64,000 nucleotides of DNA from Mauremys mutica. Lineage: Eukaryota > Chordata > Testudines > Geoemydidae. Below are positions 11,357 through 24,470 of the stretch, in pieces (the stretch's first letter is position 1; every line of letters starts with the position of its first letter). The notes beneath the pieces are model-generated. The model was not told the DNA's origin, ran no database searches, and saw only the letters and a program-made list of their open reading frames with translations. The stretch covers positions 20,977,225 through 21,041,224 of the forward strand of contig NC_059073.1 in NCBI RefSeq assembly GCF_020497125.1, given 5' to 3'. The position numbers and the translations under genes were made by a program.

Positions 11357-13050
11357 AAGGTGTGGATATACCATGGATTTATATAGTGGCATTATGATAT
11401 TTTCTGTCTTATTATGAAACCCTTTCCTAATGGTTCCTAACATTCTGTTAGCTTTTTTGACTCCCACTGCACATTGAGCAGATGTTTTCAGAGAACCATC
11501 CTTGATAACGTGAAGATCTCTTTCTTCAGTGGTAACAGCTAATTTAGACACCATCATTTTATATGTATTGTTGAGATTATGTTTTCCAATGTCCATTACT
11601 TTGCACTAATCAACTGAATTTCATTTGCCATTTTGTTCCCCGGGCACCCAGTTTTGTGAGATCCTTTTGTAACTCTTTGCAGTCAGGTTTGAACTTAACT
11701 ATCTTGAATAATTTTGTATTGTTTGCAGATTTTGCCACCTCACTGTTCACCCCTTTTCTTCAGGTCATTTAGGAATATGTTGAACAGCACTGGGGGACCC
11801 TGCTATTCACCTCTCTCCATTGTGAAAACTGACCATTTATTCCTACCTTATCTTTTAACCCGTTACTGACTCATGAGAGGACCTTCCCTCTTATCCCATC
11901 ACTCCTTACTTCTCTTAAGAACCTTTGGTGAATGATCTTGTTAAAGGCTTTCTGAAAGTCCAAGACACTATATCCACTGGATCACCCTTGTCCACATGTT
12001 TGCTGATACCATGAAAGAATTCTGACACGCATGATTTCACTTTACAAAGCTGTGTTGAGTATTCTCCATGAGTGCGTCTCATAATTCTGTTCTTTACTAT
12101 TTCAACCAATTTGCCTGGTACTGAAGTTTGGCTTACTGGCCTGTAATTGCCAGTATTGCCTCTGGAGCCTTTTTAAAAATTAACATTACAATTAGCTATC
12201 ATCCAGTCATCTGGTAGAGAGGCTGATTTAAGTGATACCAGTTAGTAGTTTCACAATTTTGTATTTGAGTTAACTTCAGAACTCTTGGGTGAATATCTGT
12301 TCAGGGTGACCATTTAATTTACCAATTTATTCCAAAACCTCCTCTATTGACATCTCAATCTGGGACAGTTCCTCAGATTTGTCACCTAAAAGGAATGGTT
12401 CCAATGTGGGAACCTTAGAATCTCCCTTACATCCTCTGCAGCGAAGACCAAGGCAAAGAATTCATCTAGCTTCTCTGCAATGGCACTGTCCTCCTTCGGT
12501 GCTCCTTTGGCACCTCGATCATCCAGTGGCCCCAGTGATTGTATGGTAGGCTTCCTGTTAGTTTTTGCTGTTAGTTTTTGTGTCTTTTGCTAGTTACTCT
12601 TCAAATTCTTTTTTTGGTCTACTAATTATATTTTTACACTTGATTTACCAGGGTTTATGCTCCTTTCTCTTTTCCTCAGTAGGATTTGACTTCCAATTTT
12701 TAAAGGTTGCCTTTTTGCCTCTAACTGTTTCTTTTAATCTGGTGTTTACTCATGGTGGCATTTTTATTTTTTTTTGGTCCTCTTGCCATTTTGCGGGGGG
12801 TGGGGTGAGAATGCTGGGGGAATAACATTAGTTTGAGCCTCTACTAAGGTGTTTTTAATTAGTCTCCCTGCAGTTTACAGGCATTTCACTCTTGTTACTC
12901 TTCCTTTTTAATTTCCATTTAACTAGCTTCCTCATTTTGGTGTGGTTCCCCTTTTTGAAGTTAAATGTTACTGTGGTGGGTTCCTTTGGTATTCCCCTCC
13001 TCCCAAGGATGTTATATTTAATTACGTTACGGTTGCTGTTGCCAAGTGGT
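11357..13050 (-). pseudogene. CR1-B LINE, minus strand, ORF2 portion
   Basis: An older CR1 copy. On the minus strand it reads '...[18 protein letters not shown]', '[20 protein letters not shown]' at its broken 3' edge, and further upstream DKGDPVDIV (11950-12000), the RT block preceding the catalytic motifs. Stops and frameshifts are frequent. The copy is interrupted at 13051 by a DIRS element and resumes at 17288. The short open frames in 12565-13131 are accidental readings of this LINE. Confidence 0.8.
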
Positions 13051-13433
13051 TCTTCTTCAGGTAGTGTCCCTGTGGGTGCTCCACTGTATGAGAGCTCTAT
13101 TGTAGGTGTACTTGCATTCTTGCACAGCTGATCAGAGAAATTCATGCCCTGCCACGAGGCTAGTCAATGCACGCGGGCTAACCCCGTCAGTTCCTTCTCT
13201 ACCGCACCTGGCTAGAGATGGAGCAATTAACAGTCTGTTAGCGACTATTACCTCATGCTTTCTTTGTAGCCTAGAGCCTATTTTTAGTAGTAATCTAGTG
13301 TTTTATTTTTTTCCTTATATTCTAAAGTATATCTATACTTATATGTAGATAGATATAGGTGTGTGTGTATAGATAGAATTTACTTTCTTTCTTCCCACCC
13401 TTCTTGTTGGGGACCCTTCCCCCCGAAATGGGT

Positions 13434-15405
13434 CATGCCCGGTTCTCCAGGCTTCAAGGAGTGCCTCTCCTGTAGTGAGGCTATCTTCATCGCAGACACA
13501 CTCACGGTACATTCATTGCCTCTTGAAAGGACACATTCAAAAGTGGACTTTTTGCCAGTAGCTTAGATCTCAGACTCACAAGGACAGAGCTAAGGCAAAA
13601 GATTATATTCGTGGAGGTGGCTTTGAGACCTTCTCTGGACCCATGCCAAGACGTAAATCTTCTCCACAGCCCTCAACATTAAAGTGCCATGGGGTGAAGA
13701 AATCAGCCACCAACCCCTCTTATAAGTTGAAAAAGAGAGTGGGAAGTCCCCACAGTGATCCATGAGTTAGCTGCAAACGACCCCTGACATGCTCAGTATC
13801 CTCAGTACCATCGGCACCGAGACAGGCCAAACCTGGTACCAACAGCACAAGGAAGACTATGGCAGCAGGTACCATTGATGTGCCCACAGACCCAATGGGT
13901 GTGGGCACCAAGTCAACAGCACCTCAGGAGGAGGACAGGAATAAACACTCCAAGGCACCACTGGTGTGCCATGTCCCATCTATACCAATGCCTCTTTCTG
14001 TACCTGAACAACCAGTCCAGATAATATCTTTCCCCTGTCACCGTTAGTAGCACTGAGCCAGTTGGCACCACTGGAATTCCAGCACTCGAGGGACCTCCAT
14101 TTAGCTGATGTACCAGAGTCTCTCCTTGGCACTGGACCTCTGTACCGAGTCTTCGCTTGACATGGGAGTCTTTCCTGCTGCCTTGCCATGCTCTCCCGCT
14201 CTCCAGTGTGGACTTGGATAGTGGACCGGAGAAGGGGATATCTCAGTACTCATCTCAAGCCCCCTACAGTGCCTGATACCAGCAGGTCCTCCAGGCATAT
14301 CCTTACATGTCCCCACTGTCACCGTCCTGGTATGGCCATCCCATGGGCACCACCACCAGGCTCCATGCCACTGCCAGCCCAGTGGCCATATGGGGATTCC
14401 TGGGCTGCATACTGCCCCATCCCTCTCAGGCTTCTAGTCCCACACTGAAGCCCCTGAGGCACCTTTCCTCTGCTGAAATTTCCAGAGCTTCAGAGCCCCC
14501 AGAAGGAATCTTGGAGGAGTGCGAGGGTGATGTCAAGGGGAAGGTCACCCCAAAAACTATATTATTCTTCTCCCCAGATGAGGCTGTCATGCCTCCCCCA
14601 TCATCCCTGGCAGATGATTTTCGCCTCTTCCAGGACCTCTCAAAGAGAGTGGCTGACTCTCTCCAGATAACTCTGGAAGAAGTCAAGGACACACACCACA
14701 AGGTCCTGGACATCCTCCACTTCATCCTCAATAATAGCCCTCCCTATCAATGAGGCCTTTCTTGACCCACAAGAACCATATGGCAGACCTCAGCATCGGT
14801 TGCACCAACTTGCAAGCAATCAGACAAAAAGTAGTACATCCTGGCCTACAGAAATAGAGTTCCTTTTCTCCCACTCTCCAACCAACTCCATCAATTCTCA
14901 TGGCCGTCAACACCATATGAGGTCCACTACTTACAGTAGGGACTGGAAGCAGGAGGGCGTACTCCTTGGCCATGCTTCAGTTTCGAATTGCCAACTACCG
15001 AGCGCTTACAGTGAAATATGATTGCATGAATTACTCAAAATTGAACAATTTTTTTGAGTAGCTGCCCGAGTCACATCACAAACAATTTAAGGCCATCATC
15101 CAAGAAGGGCAGCTAGTAGCAAAGACAATGCTACAGTCCACCCTAAACATGGCTGATACTGCAGCCAGATCCATCTCCATGGTGGTGGTGATGCAATGTG
15201 ATTCTTGGCTCCACCTGTCGGATTTCTCAAAGGAAGTGCAGGCAACCATTGAAGATCTTCACTTTGAGGACACTAAGCTCTTCGTGGAGAAAACCAATGC
15301 CACCCTTAACACACTGAAGGATTCTTTGGCCACTGTCCATATGCTGGGCATTTACACACCTGGACAAAAGAGAAAATTTAGTCCACAGCTCCGGCATAAG
15401 CCATA
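13434..15405 (+). pseudogene. Degenerate DIRS Gag-like ORF (copy 1)
   Basis: Recognisable pieces of the Gag-like protein in several frames: N-terminal MPGSPGFKECLSC (13434), a segment with FSPDEAV...FQDLSKRVADSLQI (14565-14670) matching the SSPDEAV...QDLLRRVAKAMNL region of the intact copy, and MADTAARSISMVVVMQCDSW plus SKEVQATIEDLHFEDTKLF (15149-15300). The RS-rich middle has decayed. Stops and frameshifts rule out function. Confidence 0.75.
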
Positions 15406-15639
15406 AACTTCCCAGTGCCCAGCTCAACGATACTACGAGCCACAGAGAAAGAAAACTAAATTCTCCAGATGTAAACTGTCAGGTCAGCAATGTTCCTCAG
15501 CCCAGCCTTTCACGTCTAAACACCAATTTTGACATGTTGATTGAGGTGTCGATAGTCCATTCTCCACAACTGCTACAGCCTACCATGACTACCCACCTTT
15601 TTGGCCACCATCTGGCAGTGTTCTGCAGCACCTGTGAGC

Positions 15640-16990
15640 ATATGACATCGGACTTTCGGGTCCTAGAGATTGTTTACCATGGGTACTCTATTTTGTCTCC
15701 CTGCCCCCTCCACAACAGCCTTCCCTGTCCCTCTTCAGGGACCCTTCTCACAAAAGTTTATTATGACAAGAGGTAGACAGTCTCCTCCAGTTAGGAGCCA
15801 TAGAACCAGTACCTCAACATCTACAAGGCAAAGGTTCTACTCTCGGTATTTTCTAATACCCAAGAGGAAAGGGGCTGGAAACCCATATTAGACCTCAGTG
15901 CTCTCAACAAGTTTGTCAAAGCTCCGAAATTCAAGATGGTCACTAGCAATAATCATTCCAGCATTGGAACAGGGAGACTGATTTTCAGCCCTCGACCTCC
16001 AGGATGCAAATTTTCACATCTCAATGTTACCGACTCACAGGCAATTTCTCAGATTCACCCTGAGACGAGATCACTACCATCACAGGGTACTCCCGGGTTA
16101 TCTTTGTCCCCAAGAGTATTTTCCAAGATTCTGTCAGTAGTGGCCACCCGCTTATGTTGCCAAGAGATCATGATTTACTCTTACCTGGATGATTGCCTCC
16201 TTAGAGCCTGGTCTCTCCAAGAGACTCACTGAGTCATCAAATCCACAATGTACTTGTTTACAGAGCTGGGCTATAGATCAACACCCAGAAATCAACCCTC
16301 ACTCCAGTACAGCACCTGGAGTTTATAGACACCAGGGCCCTCCTACCTCAGCACAGATTACTCTTTCTGGCTACACTCACAGAGGCTGTCCAAAACAGTC
16401 CATAAATATCAGCCAGACTGCCTACAACTCTTGTGGCACTCCCCACCAGGGTAAAATCCTCCATACACTGGTGGAAAGACCCAGCCAACATTAGCAAAGG
16501 GATCCCCTTCATGAATAATCCTCCCTTGTTGTTTCTCACCACCAACACATCCCTCCTAGGGTGGGGCGCACATCTAAACAGCCTTACAACACAAGGGAAG
16601 TGACCTTCCATGGAGATACCCTCCACATCAACCTCCTTGAGCTAAGGGTGGTCAGGATGCCTGCACCTATTGCCTCCCACTGATCAGAGGGTCACACATG
16701 AAAGTCCTAACAGACAACATTGCCTGTATATTCTACATAACTCAACAAGATGGAGCCCAGTCTCCCTCCCTCTGTGCAGAAGTGATGAGACTATTGGAAC
16801 TGGTGCATCTCCCACGCTATCAGCGGCCTACCTCCCAGGTACACAAAACTTGATGGCGGACAGTCTCAATTGTAAATTCCCACAAAACCATGAATAGTAG
16901 CTATACCCAGTAGTGCTTCACAGTCTGTTCAGGCGGTGGAGGATGCTGACACAGACTTGTTCGCCACTTACCTGAACAAGAAATGTCCAT
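15640..16990 (+). pseudogene. Degenerate DIRS RT-RNase H (copy 1)
   Basis: RT pieces: RFYSRYFLIPKRKG (15833-15875) and YSYLDDCLL with the YLDD catalytic box (16177-16205). RNase H pieces follow, ending with a LPGTQNLMADSLN segment (16834-16875) equal to LPGVQNTLADHLS of the intact copy, and a stub of the 'QIDLFAS' region near 16950-16985. Multiple frames are needed. Homology stops about 16990, about where the connection to the recombinase should begin. Confidence 0.75.
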
Positions 16991-17287
16991 GCTGCTGCTC
17001 CAGGGCAGGGATAGGACAACCCACCCTCCTCCCATCTACTTTGGAGTTCTTGTCAATGACTCTGCGGTAGAGAGAGAACTGAGGGGGGTTAGCTTGTGCA
17101 CACTGACTAGCCTCATGGCAGGGCACAAGGAGAGACAGTGGGGGTGGGGGTGCTCGTGGATACTGCTATTGAAGTTCTCTGATCAGCAGCGCAGGGACCC
17201 ATACAGTGGAGCACCCATGCAGTGGAGCACTCATTGGGGGATGCATCTCAAAGAACCATCGCTACTGCACAAGGTGAGTAACTTCTT

Positions 17288-19200
17288 TGGCTATATGCAC
17301 CTCTTGGATCAGATCCTGTGCTTCACTTAGGATTAAATCAAGAATGGCCTCTCCTCTTGTGTATTCCAGGAATATCTGCTCCAAGAAGTAGTTATTGATG
17401 CTGTCTAGAAATTATATCTCTGTATCTGGTCCGGATATGGGGGTAGTTGAAATCCCCCATTATTACCGAATTGTCTATTTTTGTAGCCTCTCTAATCTCT
17501 CTGAGCATTTCACAGTCACCATCACCATCCTGGTCAGGTGGTTGATAGTATATTCCTACTGCTTTATTATTGTTTATTATTATTCAAGCATGAAATTTTT
17601 ATCCATAGAGATTCTATAATTCAGTTTGATTCATTCAAGATTTTTAGTATATTTGACTCTATGGTTCCTTTCCTTTACTCCCCCAACAGTGCAACCTACT
17701 CTTGTCATTCCTATATATTTGGTACCCTGTTATTACTATGTCCCATTATCATCTTTCCACCAACTTTCTTTAATGCCTATTATATCAATAGCCTCACTTA
17801 ACACCAGGCAATCAAGTTCACCCATCTTAGTATTTAGACTTCTTGCATTGGTACACAAGCACCTACAAAATTTGTTAATATTTCGTTGTCTGGCTACATA
17901 TGATGTAATTGAGTGGGACTCTTTTTCATTTCAGAGTTTCTCTTCAGTTCTTATCTGTACTTTCTCAACTTATATTCTCTCATCTTTATTAGGATATAGA
18001 GTATCCCCTTTAATAAATTTTCCCCTAAAGAAACTGTGTGCATCTCTGTCCAAACCGTGTGCTTTCCCCCAGCCCTTAGTTTAAAAACTCCTGTAATACC
18101 TTTTTAATTTTTCGTGCCAGCAATCTGGTACCATTTTGGTTTAAGCGGAGCCCATCCTTCCTATATAGGATCCTCCTTTCCCAAAAGGTTCCCTAGTTCA
18201 TAATAAAACTAAATTGCTCCTCCCAATACCATCATCTCATCCATGCATTAAGACTCTGTAATTCTGTCTGTCTTTCTGGACCTGCATGTGGAACTGGAAG
18301 CATTTCAGAGAATGCTACCATGGAGATCCTGGATTTTAATCTAAATTTGGCCTCCAGGACCTCTCTCCTACCTTTCCCTATGTCCTTTTTTCGTGCATGT
18401 TCCATGAGCACCAACTTCTCCCCAACATGGCACATAAGTCTATCTAGATGTCTCAAGAGGTCCACAACCTTCGCATCTGGCAGACAATTCACTGAGCCAG
18501 TCTCCTAATCATCAGAAGCCCAACTGTCTATATTTCTAATAATTAAAACCTCCATTACTATTACTTGTCTCTTCCTAATAACTGGGGTCCTCTCACCCAG
18601 AGAGGTATCCTCAGTGCGAGAGGATACCAGGACATTATCTGGAAGTAAGGGTCCCAGTTATGGGAATATTTTCTTCTGTTCTAGCTTGACGTTCTCCTTC
18701 CTTGAGACTTTCATCCTCCTTAACAGCAGAAAGGCTATCAGGTTGGGGGTAGTACCACTCTGCTGTGTCCCTGAAAATCTTCTGTAGATACCGCTCTGTC
18801 TCCCTTAGCATTTCCAGTTCAGCCACTCTGGTCTCAAGAGCCCGAAGTCTGTCTCTGAAGGCCTGCACTGAATGTACACGTATGCAGTCCTACGTGCTGC
18901 ATCCAGTACAAAAAAATAGATAGCCGTTCACTATACTGCTGGACTTCTGCCTGTATTATTTTTAGTCTTTCAGGATTTATTTATTTGTTCTTTATTTTAT
19001 TTTATTGTGTGTGTGGGGGTGGTTATTGTACTAAGTTTAAAGGATTTTTATTAGGTGTATCTGGGTCCCACAGTCCCTCTCTCAACTCCCTTGCAAAACT
19101 TCCTTGTTTGCTAGCTCCTCTAGGTGCTTAGAAGCTGTTTTTATGAACTCCTGTTCTCCCTGAATTATCCCTGCCATCTTGTCAAGGGATCCTAAAGGGA
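17288..19200 (-). pseudogene. CR1-B LINE, minus strand, endonuclease, ORF1 and 5' region
   Basis: Continuation of the CR1-B copy beyond the DIRS insertion. Minus-strand reading gives GDFNYPHI (about 17425-17450), the endonuclease motif of CR1 ORF2. Further 5' there is a coiled-coil-like ORF1 piece, RALETRVAELEMLRETERYL (about 18780-18860), with heptad-like Leu/Val spacing. The distal boundary near 19200 is approximate. This is a rare long CR1 copy reaching into ORF1, but decayed. Confidence 0.7.
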
Positions 19201-21323
19201 TTAGGAATCAGAGGATAGGAAACTAGAACCTCATTAGCAAGTTCTCAGTCTAGCCTAGCAGGCTACTTGGCTCAGCACACAGCCCCCAAAACAGACCAAT
19301 GACAGAAACCTGTGGGCAATAAGGGAGTCCTCGGAGAAAACAGAAAGCTGTCCAATATCTAGACACCTGAGAAAAAGAAACAACATGGAAAGCTGGACAA
19401 CTACTCAATTGTGGTAGAGATTGCAGAACCCTGGTCTATAATAAGATTGGACAAGTGCAACCGGTTTCATTAACACTATAAAATTATATCTGATCATCTT
19501 TGCATATTACATTGAGTCCAGCGGCTTCATACAGTGAAGCAGAAGCATTCTGTGTACTTCAGACAGAAACTGTACAAAACAACAAAGCTATGATTAAAAT
19601 AGAGACCCATAGGACACCTGGTAATGTCATATTGGGTTAAAATGCCATTTTACTGGTTTGAGGTTTCGGGGGAGGGAGTTCTTCAGTGAAAAGTGTATGT
19701 ATTATATTTCTGCCATTTGGAGTGCTGATGATCAATTCTGTTATATAAATGGCATGAATGTTTGTGTTAAATTGGCCCTGCTGATAATCTCTAGCTACAG
19801 CACACAGAGATTGCGTCAGGTGATATGCAGCTATATGGAATTTTTCATTTCTTTGGCTAAAAGGAATAAAAAGAGAATTGCTATTGCTGTATGTATCTGT
19901 AGTAAATAAAAGAATGCTTGAAACACTAGATCAAACCTGTGGTCAGCTCATGCATCCAATTTTTCTTCTAATTTTCATTACTTCTAATAGTGATTGAAAG
20001 TTGCTTTTTTAAATTGCTATGGTATATTTGAGGTTGGATGTTAATCTATTTATCCAAATTGCAATTAAATTGGAACTATAATGACTGTAGTTGCTGACAA
20101 GTTCTTTAAGCCAGTTGCCAATTTCTAAATGAACAAATATTTCAGCTTGTACATTACCTAAATTTATCTGGATTATGCTAATATCAGAAACCAAGAATAC
20201 TTCCTTTTTCTTTCTCAAACTGGTCTTCATCAGCAAAATTGCAAATGACTGCCACCTAGAGTGTGTTTATATATTTTACTTTACAAATTCAGATTATGTG
20301 TAGTACATGTATTGTTTTCCATACACAGAACTATGGAGGGAAAATACTGGAAATGCTTACATTTCCCAGGGGGAGGGAAGGGGACATGTTAAGCTTGCTT
20401 TTACTAACCTTCCTTTGCAAGTTCTTTGGAAAGACAGTTTGTTCTCAGATTCATCTTTTGTGCATTAATCACAAAATAAAAAAGTGCATATGTGAGTGCA
20501 AATACAAATTCAGGCTCTGATTCTGCAAATATTTATGATGTAACGTTGTTCATATGAGTACCCCATTAAACTACTTATGTCTCTAAAGTTACCTACACAT
20601 GTTAGTATGTGCAATCTAGAGGCTATGAAATTAAGTCTAAAGTTTCATCATCAGTCCATTCGGTTGAACCTAGACATTACAGCACACTGAAGAAAAAAAA
20701 AATCACACATTGAGTATAGAAAGTTGAAATATCTAAGCAGGAAATTGGTTAAGAGGAGTTAGAGCATTTTTAGACGTGTACTATTTTATCTGCTTTAGCT
20801 CCAAGTAACAAACAATTACTGTAGCTGAAAGGGATTGAAGGAAAAAAAACCTGGATTTTGTTCTTATTTTGATTTGTTTTTTTCAGCTTGCTCATTTGAT
20901 ATATTAGACAGCACTTAGTGTGTAGCCATTTTTTCTAATTCCCTTGTAAAAGCTGTCAGTCAATGTCCCCTATTAGTTTGGGTCTTTCACACAACAGCAA
21001 GTGAGAGAAATACACTTTTAAAAATAGGGAAATGTTGTTGTATGACCCTTAAAAATCAGTGGGTAGACTCAGGCCAGGTATAATACCTGAAACAACTTTT
21101 AACAATCTGTTGATTTGTTTTAACTTGACTAAGTTGCAGGTTGATATCTGTAAGATCACATTTTACCAGTTACAATCTTAATGTTGGCCACTACTGTTAC
21201 TCCATTACTCTCTATTCTTATCTTTCTCCTCTTTTCTAAAATCCTGTCCCATTTTTACTCCTGACCTGTCCAATCTATTTGGCCGTCACAGGCCTTGTGT
21301 ATGGGCTATTATAGAAAAAAACT
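19201..21323. other. ASAP1 intron, nothing recognised
   Basis: Mostly AT-rich DNA. The first few hundred bases may still belong to the 5' region of the CR1-B LINE. I see no exon, RNA gene or well-supported repeat in the rest. Confidence 0.5.
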
Positions 21324-21428
21324 CAGGGCCAGATTTTTAAAATAATTTAGGTGTCTAAAGATGCAGATAAGTGTCTAGTGATATTTTCAAAAGAGCCTAG
21401 GTACCTAGGTTCCAAATCTGGCCCTTAG
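21324..21428. repeat. Short palindromic MITE (CAGGGCCAGATTT ends)
   Basis: Starts CAGGGCCAGATTTTTA and ends with the inverted form CAAATCTGGCCCTTAG. The interior contains the 'gtgtctaaagatgcagataagtgtctagtgatattttcaaaag' type sequence typical of this palindromic family in reptiles (recollection). It seems to be a partly deleted copy. No coding capacity. Confidence 0.6.
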
Positions 21429-21747
21429 TCTCTATCCACTCCCAGGCTCTAACACACTTGCAGAAACCAGGAATTACATATGATGGCACACATTGTTCCA
21501 GTACATTAATTCAAACACTTTTTGATGAGCAATTTAAAAATCTTTTCCCCTTGTTTTACTTTGTTCCTCCTTCTCTCATTTTTGTTTTACTTCTGCCCTT
21601 CCCCCATTCTTTCTTTTCAGTCTCTCCCCCAGCATACTCCCTCCCCTCCACGTCTACCCTGTTCTTTCACCTGCAGACTTGCTATAGTTTATAGGTAAAG
21701 TTGTATTTGCAAAACAATCTTCATGAAAACCCTTCATTTTATACTAG

Positions 21748-21911
21748 ATGGATATCAGTATTGACTAACAGTAAAGAAGAAGCATTAAACATGGCATTCC
21801 GCGGAGAGCAGAGCACGGGGGAAAACAGTTTAGAGGATCTAACAAAAGCCATTATTGATGATATACAGAGATTACCCGGAAATGAAGTCTGTTGTGATTG
21901 TGGATCACCAG
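21748..21911 (+). CDS. ASAP1: ASAP1 exon, end of PH and start of ArfGAP domain
   Basis: Encodes (A)WISVLTNSKEEALNMAFRG (the PH C-terminal helix with its invariant Trp), the linker with ENSLEDLTKAIIDDIQRLPG, and NEVCCDCGSP, the first cysteine pair (C-x2-C) of the ArfGAP zinc finger. 164 nt, phase 2 in, phase 1 out. Acceptor is ttttatactag; donor is GTATCT at 21912. The upstream intron (7668-21747) holds the CR1 stack and DIRS copy 1. Confidence 0.95.
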
Positions 21912-22095
21912 GTATCTTAATTTACATGAATGTCACCAAATGTCTTATTTCAAGCAAAATAACTTTTTTTTTTTTTTAAATTTAGAGTGCGGATTAACTT
22001 TCTAAGCAATATTTAAATCAGCCTTCAACCCTAGTTAAAAGAGCAAGTGTTCTGAGTCTCATTCATTACTGTTGCGTGTTGTCTGCACTCAGTTT

Positions 22096-22132
22096 CAGCA
22101 GTTCAAGCCCCATTGTGGGATTTGAACTGCTG
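22096..22132. repeat. 37-bp hairpin
   Basis: CAGCAGTTCAA (22096-22106) pairs exactly with TTGAACTGCTG (22122-22132), and the inner GCCCCA/TGGGAT extends the stem imperfectly. It lies in an intron (21912-23637) where I recognise no gene. It is probably the centre of a decayed foldback repeat. Confidence 0.5.
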
Positions 22133-23301
22133 ATGTTGTTGCACTCTCTCCAGATCCTTATTGCAATGGAATGGAAATTGCTTGGCAACACTGTTTTTGT
22201 AAGCTGCTTGGATGTGAGTTATGCTCAGGCAGTGATTAAGGAAGATGTAATCCTCCAGGAGTCTTATTCTTGGATCTCAGCTTCATAGCATGAGACACGT
22301 GGAATTGCCAAAGTAAAATTTCTGGACCCTAAGGACAATGGTAATAGGATGATGCACAACATCTCCTTATTGATTTGCAATTAAACTAAGCGCTTGACAC
22401 AACTGTCAATAGGGTGTCCTGGTTTGTGTTTTATCCTTTTACCCATTGGTGCCAAAAATCTTCAGAGCTTTGGTAGTTTTTCCAGTCTTGTGCCAGGAAG
22501 CAAAGACTCGGTGTAAGAATCCTTTCGGAATGATATCTTCAGAGCAGCAGAATTACAGGTCAGTCGTTTTCCCTTGTCTGAGCTTGAGGACAATTAAGAG
22601 TTATAAATCATTGTTGGGCTACTAAGTTTATACTGCTTGATAGCTGCTGCTTACATATCATAAGGAAGTTCCTCAGAATGGAGGACTGGGAAAGATAGAA
22701 GAATAATGTCTCTGGCAGGTAGCAGATACCAATATTATACTGGTAGCTACATTCTACAATGATGAGTACATTAGAAATGCTTAGGTTGATAGATATGTAA
22801 GTAGAATATTGCAACCATAGAAAAATACTGCTTTTTAAGTACTGAAAGATGATAAATAGTTTAGTTTAAATCTCTGGAAATCTGAGGAAACATTTTTTAT
22901 TAACCTTTGCCATGTTGTTTTTTAATGAAGTCCCAAGCATCTCTCCTCTTTCTTTTTGCTTTAAACTCTTGACTCAAGACTTCACATAGTGGGCATGTAA
23001 TTATCTGGTCAAGGAAGACTGAATGAGGTTCATTTTGAACCACTTGTCTTTCTTGTCTAATCTGCCCATGTTGTTGCTGTTAAGTTGCTGTCACGCATTG
23101 AACATGCTCATTTTGCAACATACATGATGTGAGAACTGTTTGGGTATTAAACTTAGGGATGCCCACGTGGCAGTGCAGAGCACTATGTCTGGGCCAGCCC
23201 TAGAGTGTAAGGGTTACCTCTATGGATGTCGATTCCATCCATAGTGAAATGTTTCTTAATTGAATCCTTTATGAAAAAATACACTTTGAGCATTAAAAAT
23301 T

Positions 23302-23390
23302 AAGGCCAAAATGGATACATTTGGGGGATGGGCACTACATTTAGGTGCCTAAACATGTGTTTAGGTAACTGGGTTTGAAAATTTTGGCCT
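23302..23390. repeat. Short palindromic MITE (AGGCCAAAAT ends)
   Basis: Begins AAGGCCAAAATGG and ends with the inverted form CCAAAATTTTGGCCT's equivalent at 23378-23390, with 'tttaggtgcctaaacatgtgtttaggtaac' in between. Non-coding, inside the intron before the ArfGAP zinc-finger exon. Confidence 0.5.
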
Positions 23391-23609
23391 AGATGTTTGT
23401 AGATAGGTGGTGGATTTTTAGAATATACAGACTTAATGTGATTCATGGAAAAATGCATTTTATTAACTTTTTGGTTCTGTTTGGTGATGAATTTTGAAAA
23501 AAAGCATGAGATATTCATAATTAAGTTGTTTTTGTTAACCCCCTAAGAGGAGAGTCATTTTCATTGGTTTTTACAGAATATAACTTTCACTCTATTTAAT
23601 ATTTGCTAA

Positions 23610-23816
<207 letters not shown>

Positions 23817-24433
23817 TAAAGGATACTTCCAGATTTAAAATAATATACTGGTACTTATTTTTTAAAGGACATATTTTGCAAACAAATGTACATTTTGCTA
23901 GTAGTGTGGAGAAGGATTTATCTTGTACTACTTATACTTTTGTCCATTTACCAACTTTATTTTTGTTAGGTAGTCTTGATCCTGAATCAAAAGCCACTGA
24001 CAAAATCCTTGCATGATAAGAGAAAAGGAAGCTAATTGCAATCTATAACAGAGTTCAGAATGTTGCCATTACATTTAATTGGATGAAACTGTAATTTGGA
24101 GGGAAAGATCCTGCACTGATGTTAAGAGATACTGTGAACTGGATGTAGGAGAAGACAAAAGTGAAGTTTGACATTTTTCAAACAAAATATGTTTGACCTA
24201 GAAAAAGATTTATGTTTTGCATAGGAAACTGTGAAAAGTGTTTGAGTGGAGGGAGGGAACATTATTAGGATTTGAGGAGAAGGTAATTCTGAAGTTCTCC
24301 GAATGATGGTCCCTATGTGTATTCCACTTGAGATGCGCATGCACACCATGTGCCTGAGACCAGAAGATTTTTCATTAGCAGTGTTCATTGGTCCACACCT
24401 GCACCCTCTGCCTCCTTGTGCTCTGAACTGAAT

Positions 24434-24470
24434 GCATAAAGGGTGGTGCTGACTGACCAGCTCTCCAGTT
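24434..24470 (+). promoter_or_regulatory. DIRS copy 2 left-ITR core promoter
   Basis: GCATAAA at 24434-24440 lies about 30 bp before CCAGTTCC at 24465. The same TATA-like/initiator-like spacing is seen in the intact copy at 35956-35990. Inferred from conservation and spacing only. Confidence 0.45.

Larger units (their letters stand above)
13051..17287 (+). mobile_element. DIRS copy 1, internally deleted (no recombinase)
   Basis: Inserted in CR1-B: the LINE reads 'gccaagtggt' before and 'tggctatatgcacctcttgg' after. The left ITR (13051 to about 13205) is complementary to the right ITR (about 17062-17287), including shared blocks such as 'ggctagtcaatgcacgcgggctaacccc'. Order inside: promoter-like TCAGTTCCTT (13187), Gag start near 13434 (MPGSPGFKECLSC), Gag C-terminal region, RT, RNase H, then a jump into the right ITR. 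The recombinase gene and internal complementary region are absent. Coding regions are broken throughout. Confidence 0.85.

Noticed and set aside
9680..13050. Twin-priming inversion of a single CR1
   Set aside because: In twin priming the inverted 5' part lies before the 3' part. Here it would lie after the tail, and a minus-strand stub also continues at 9626-9679. Nested insertion explains all pieces.
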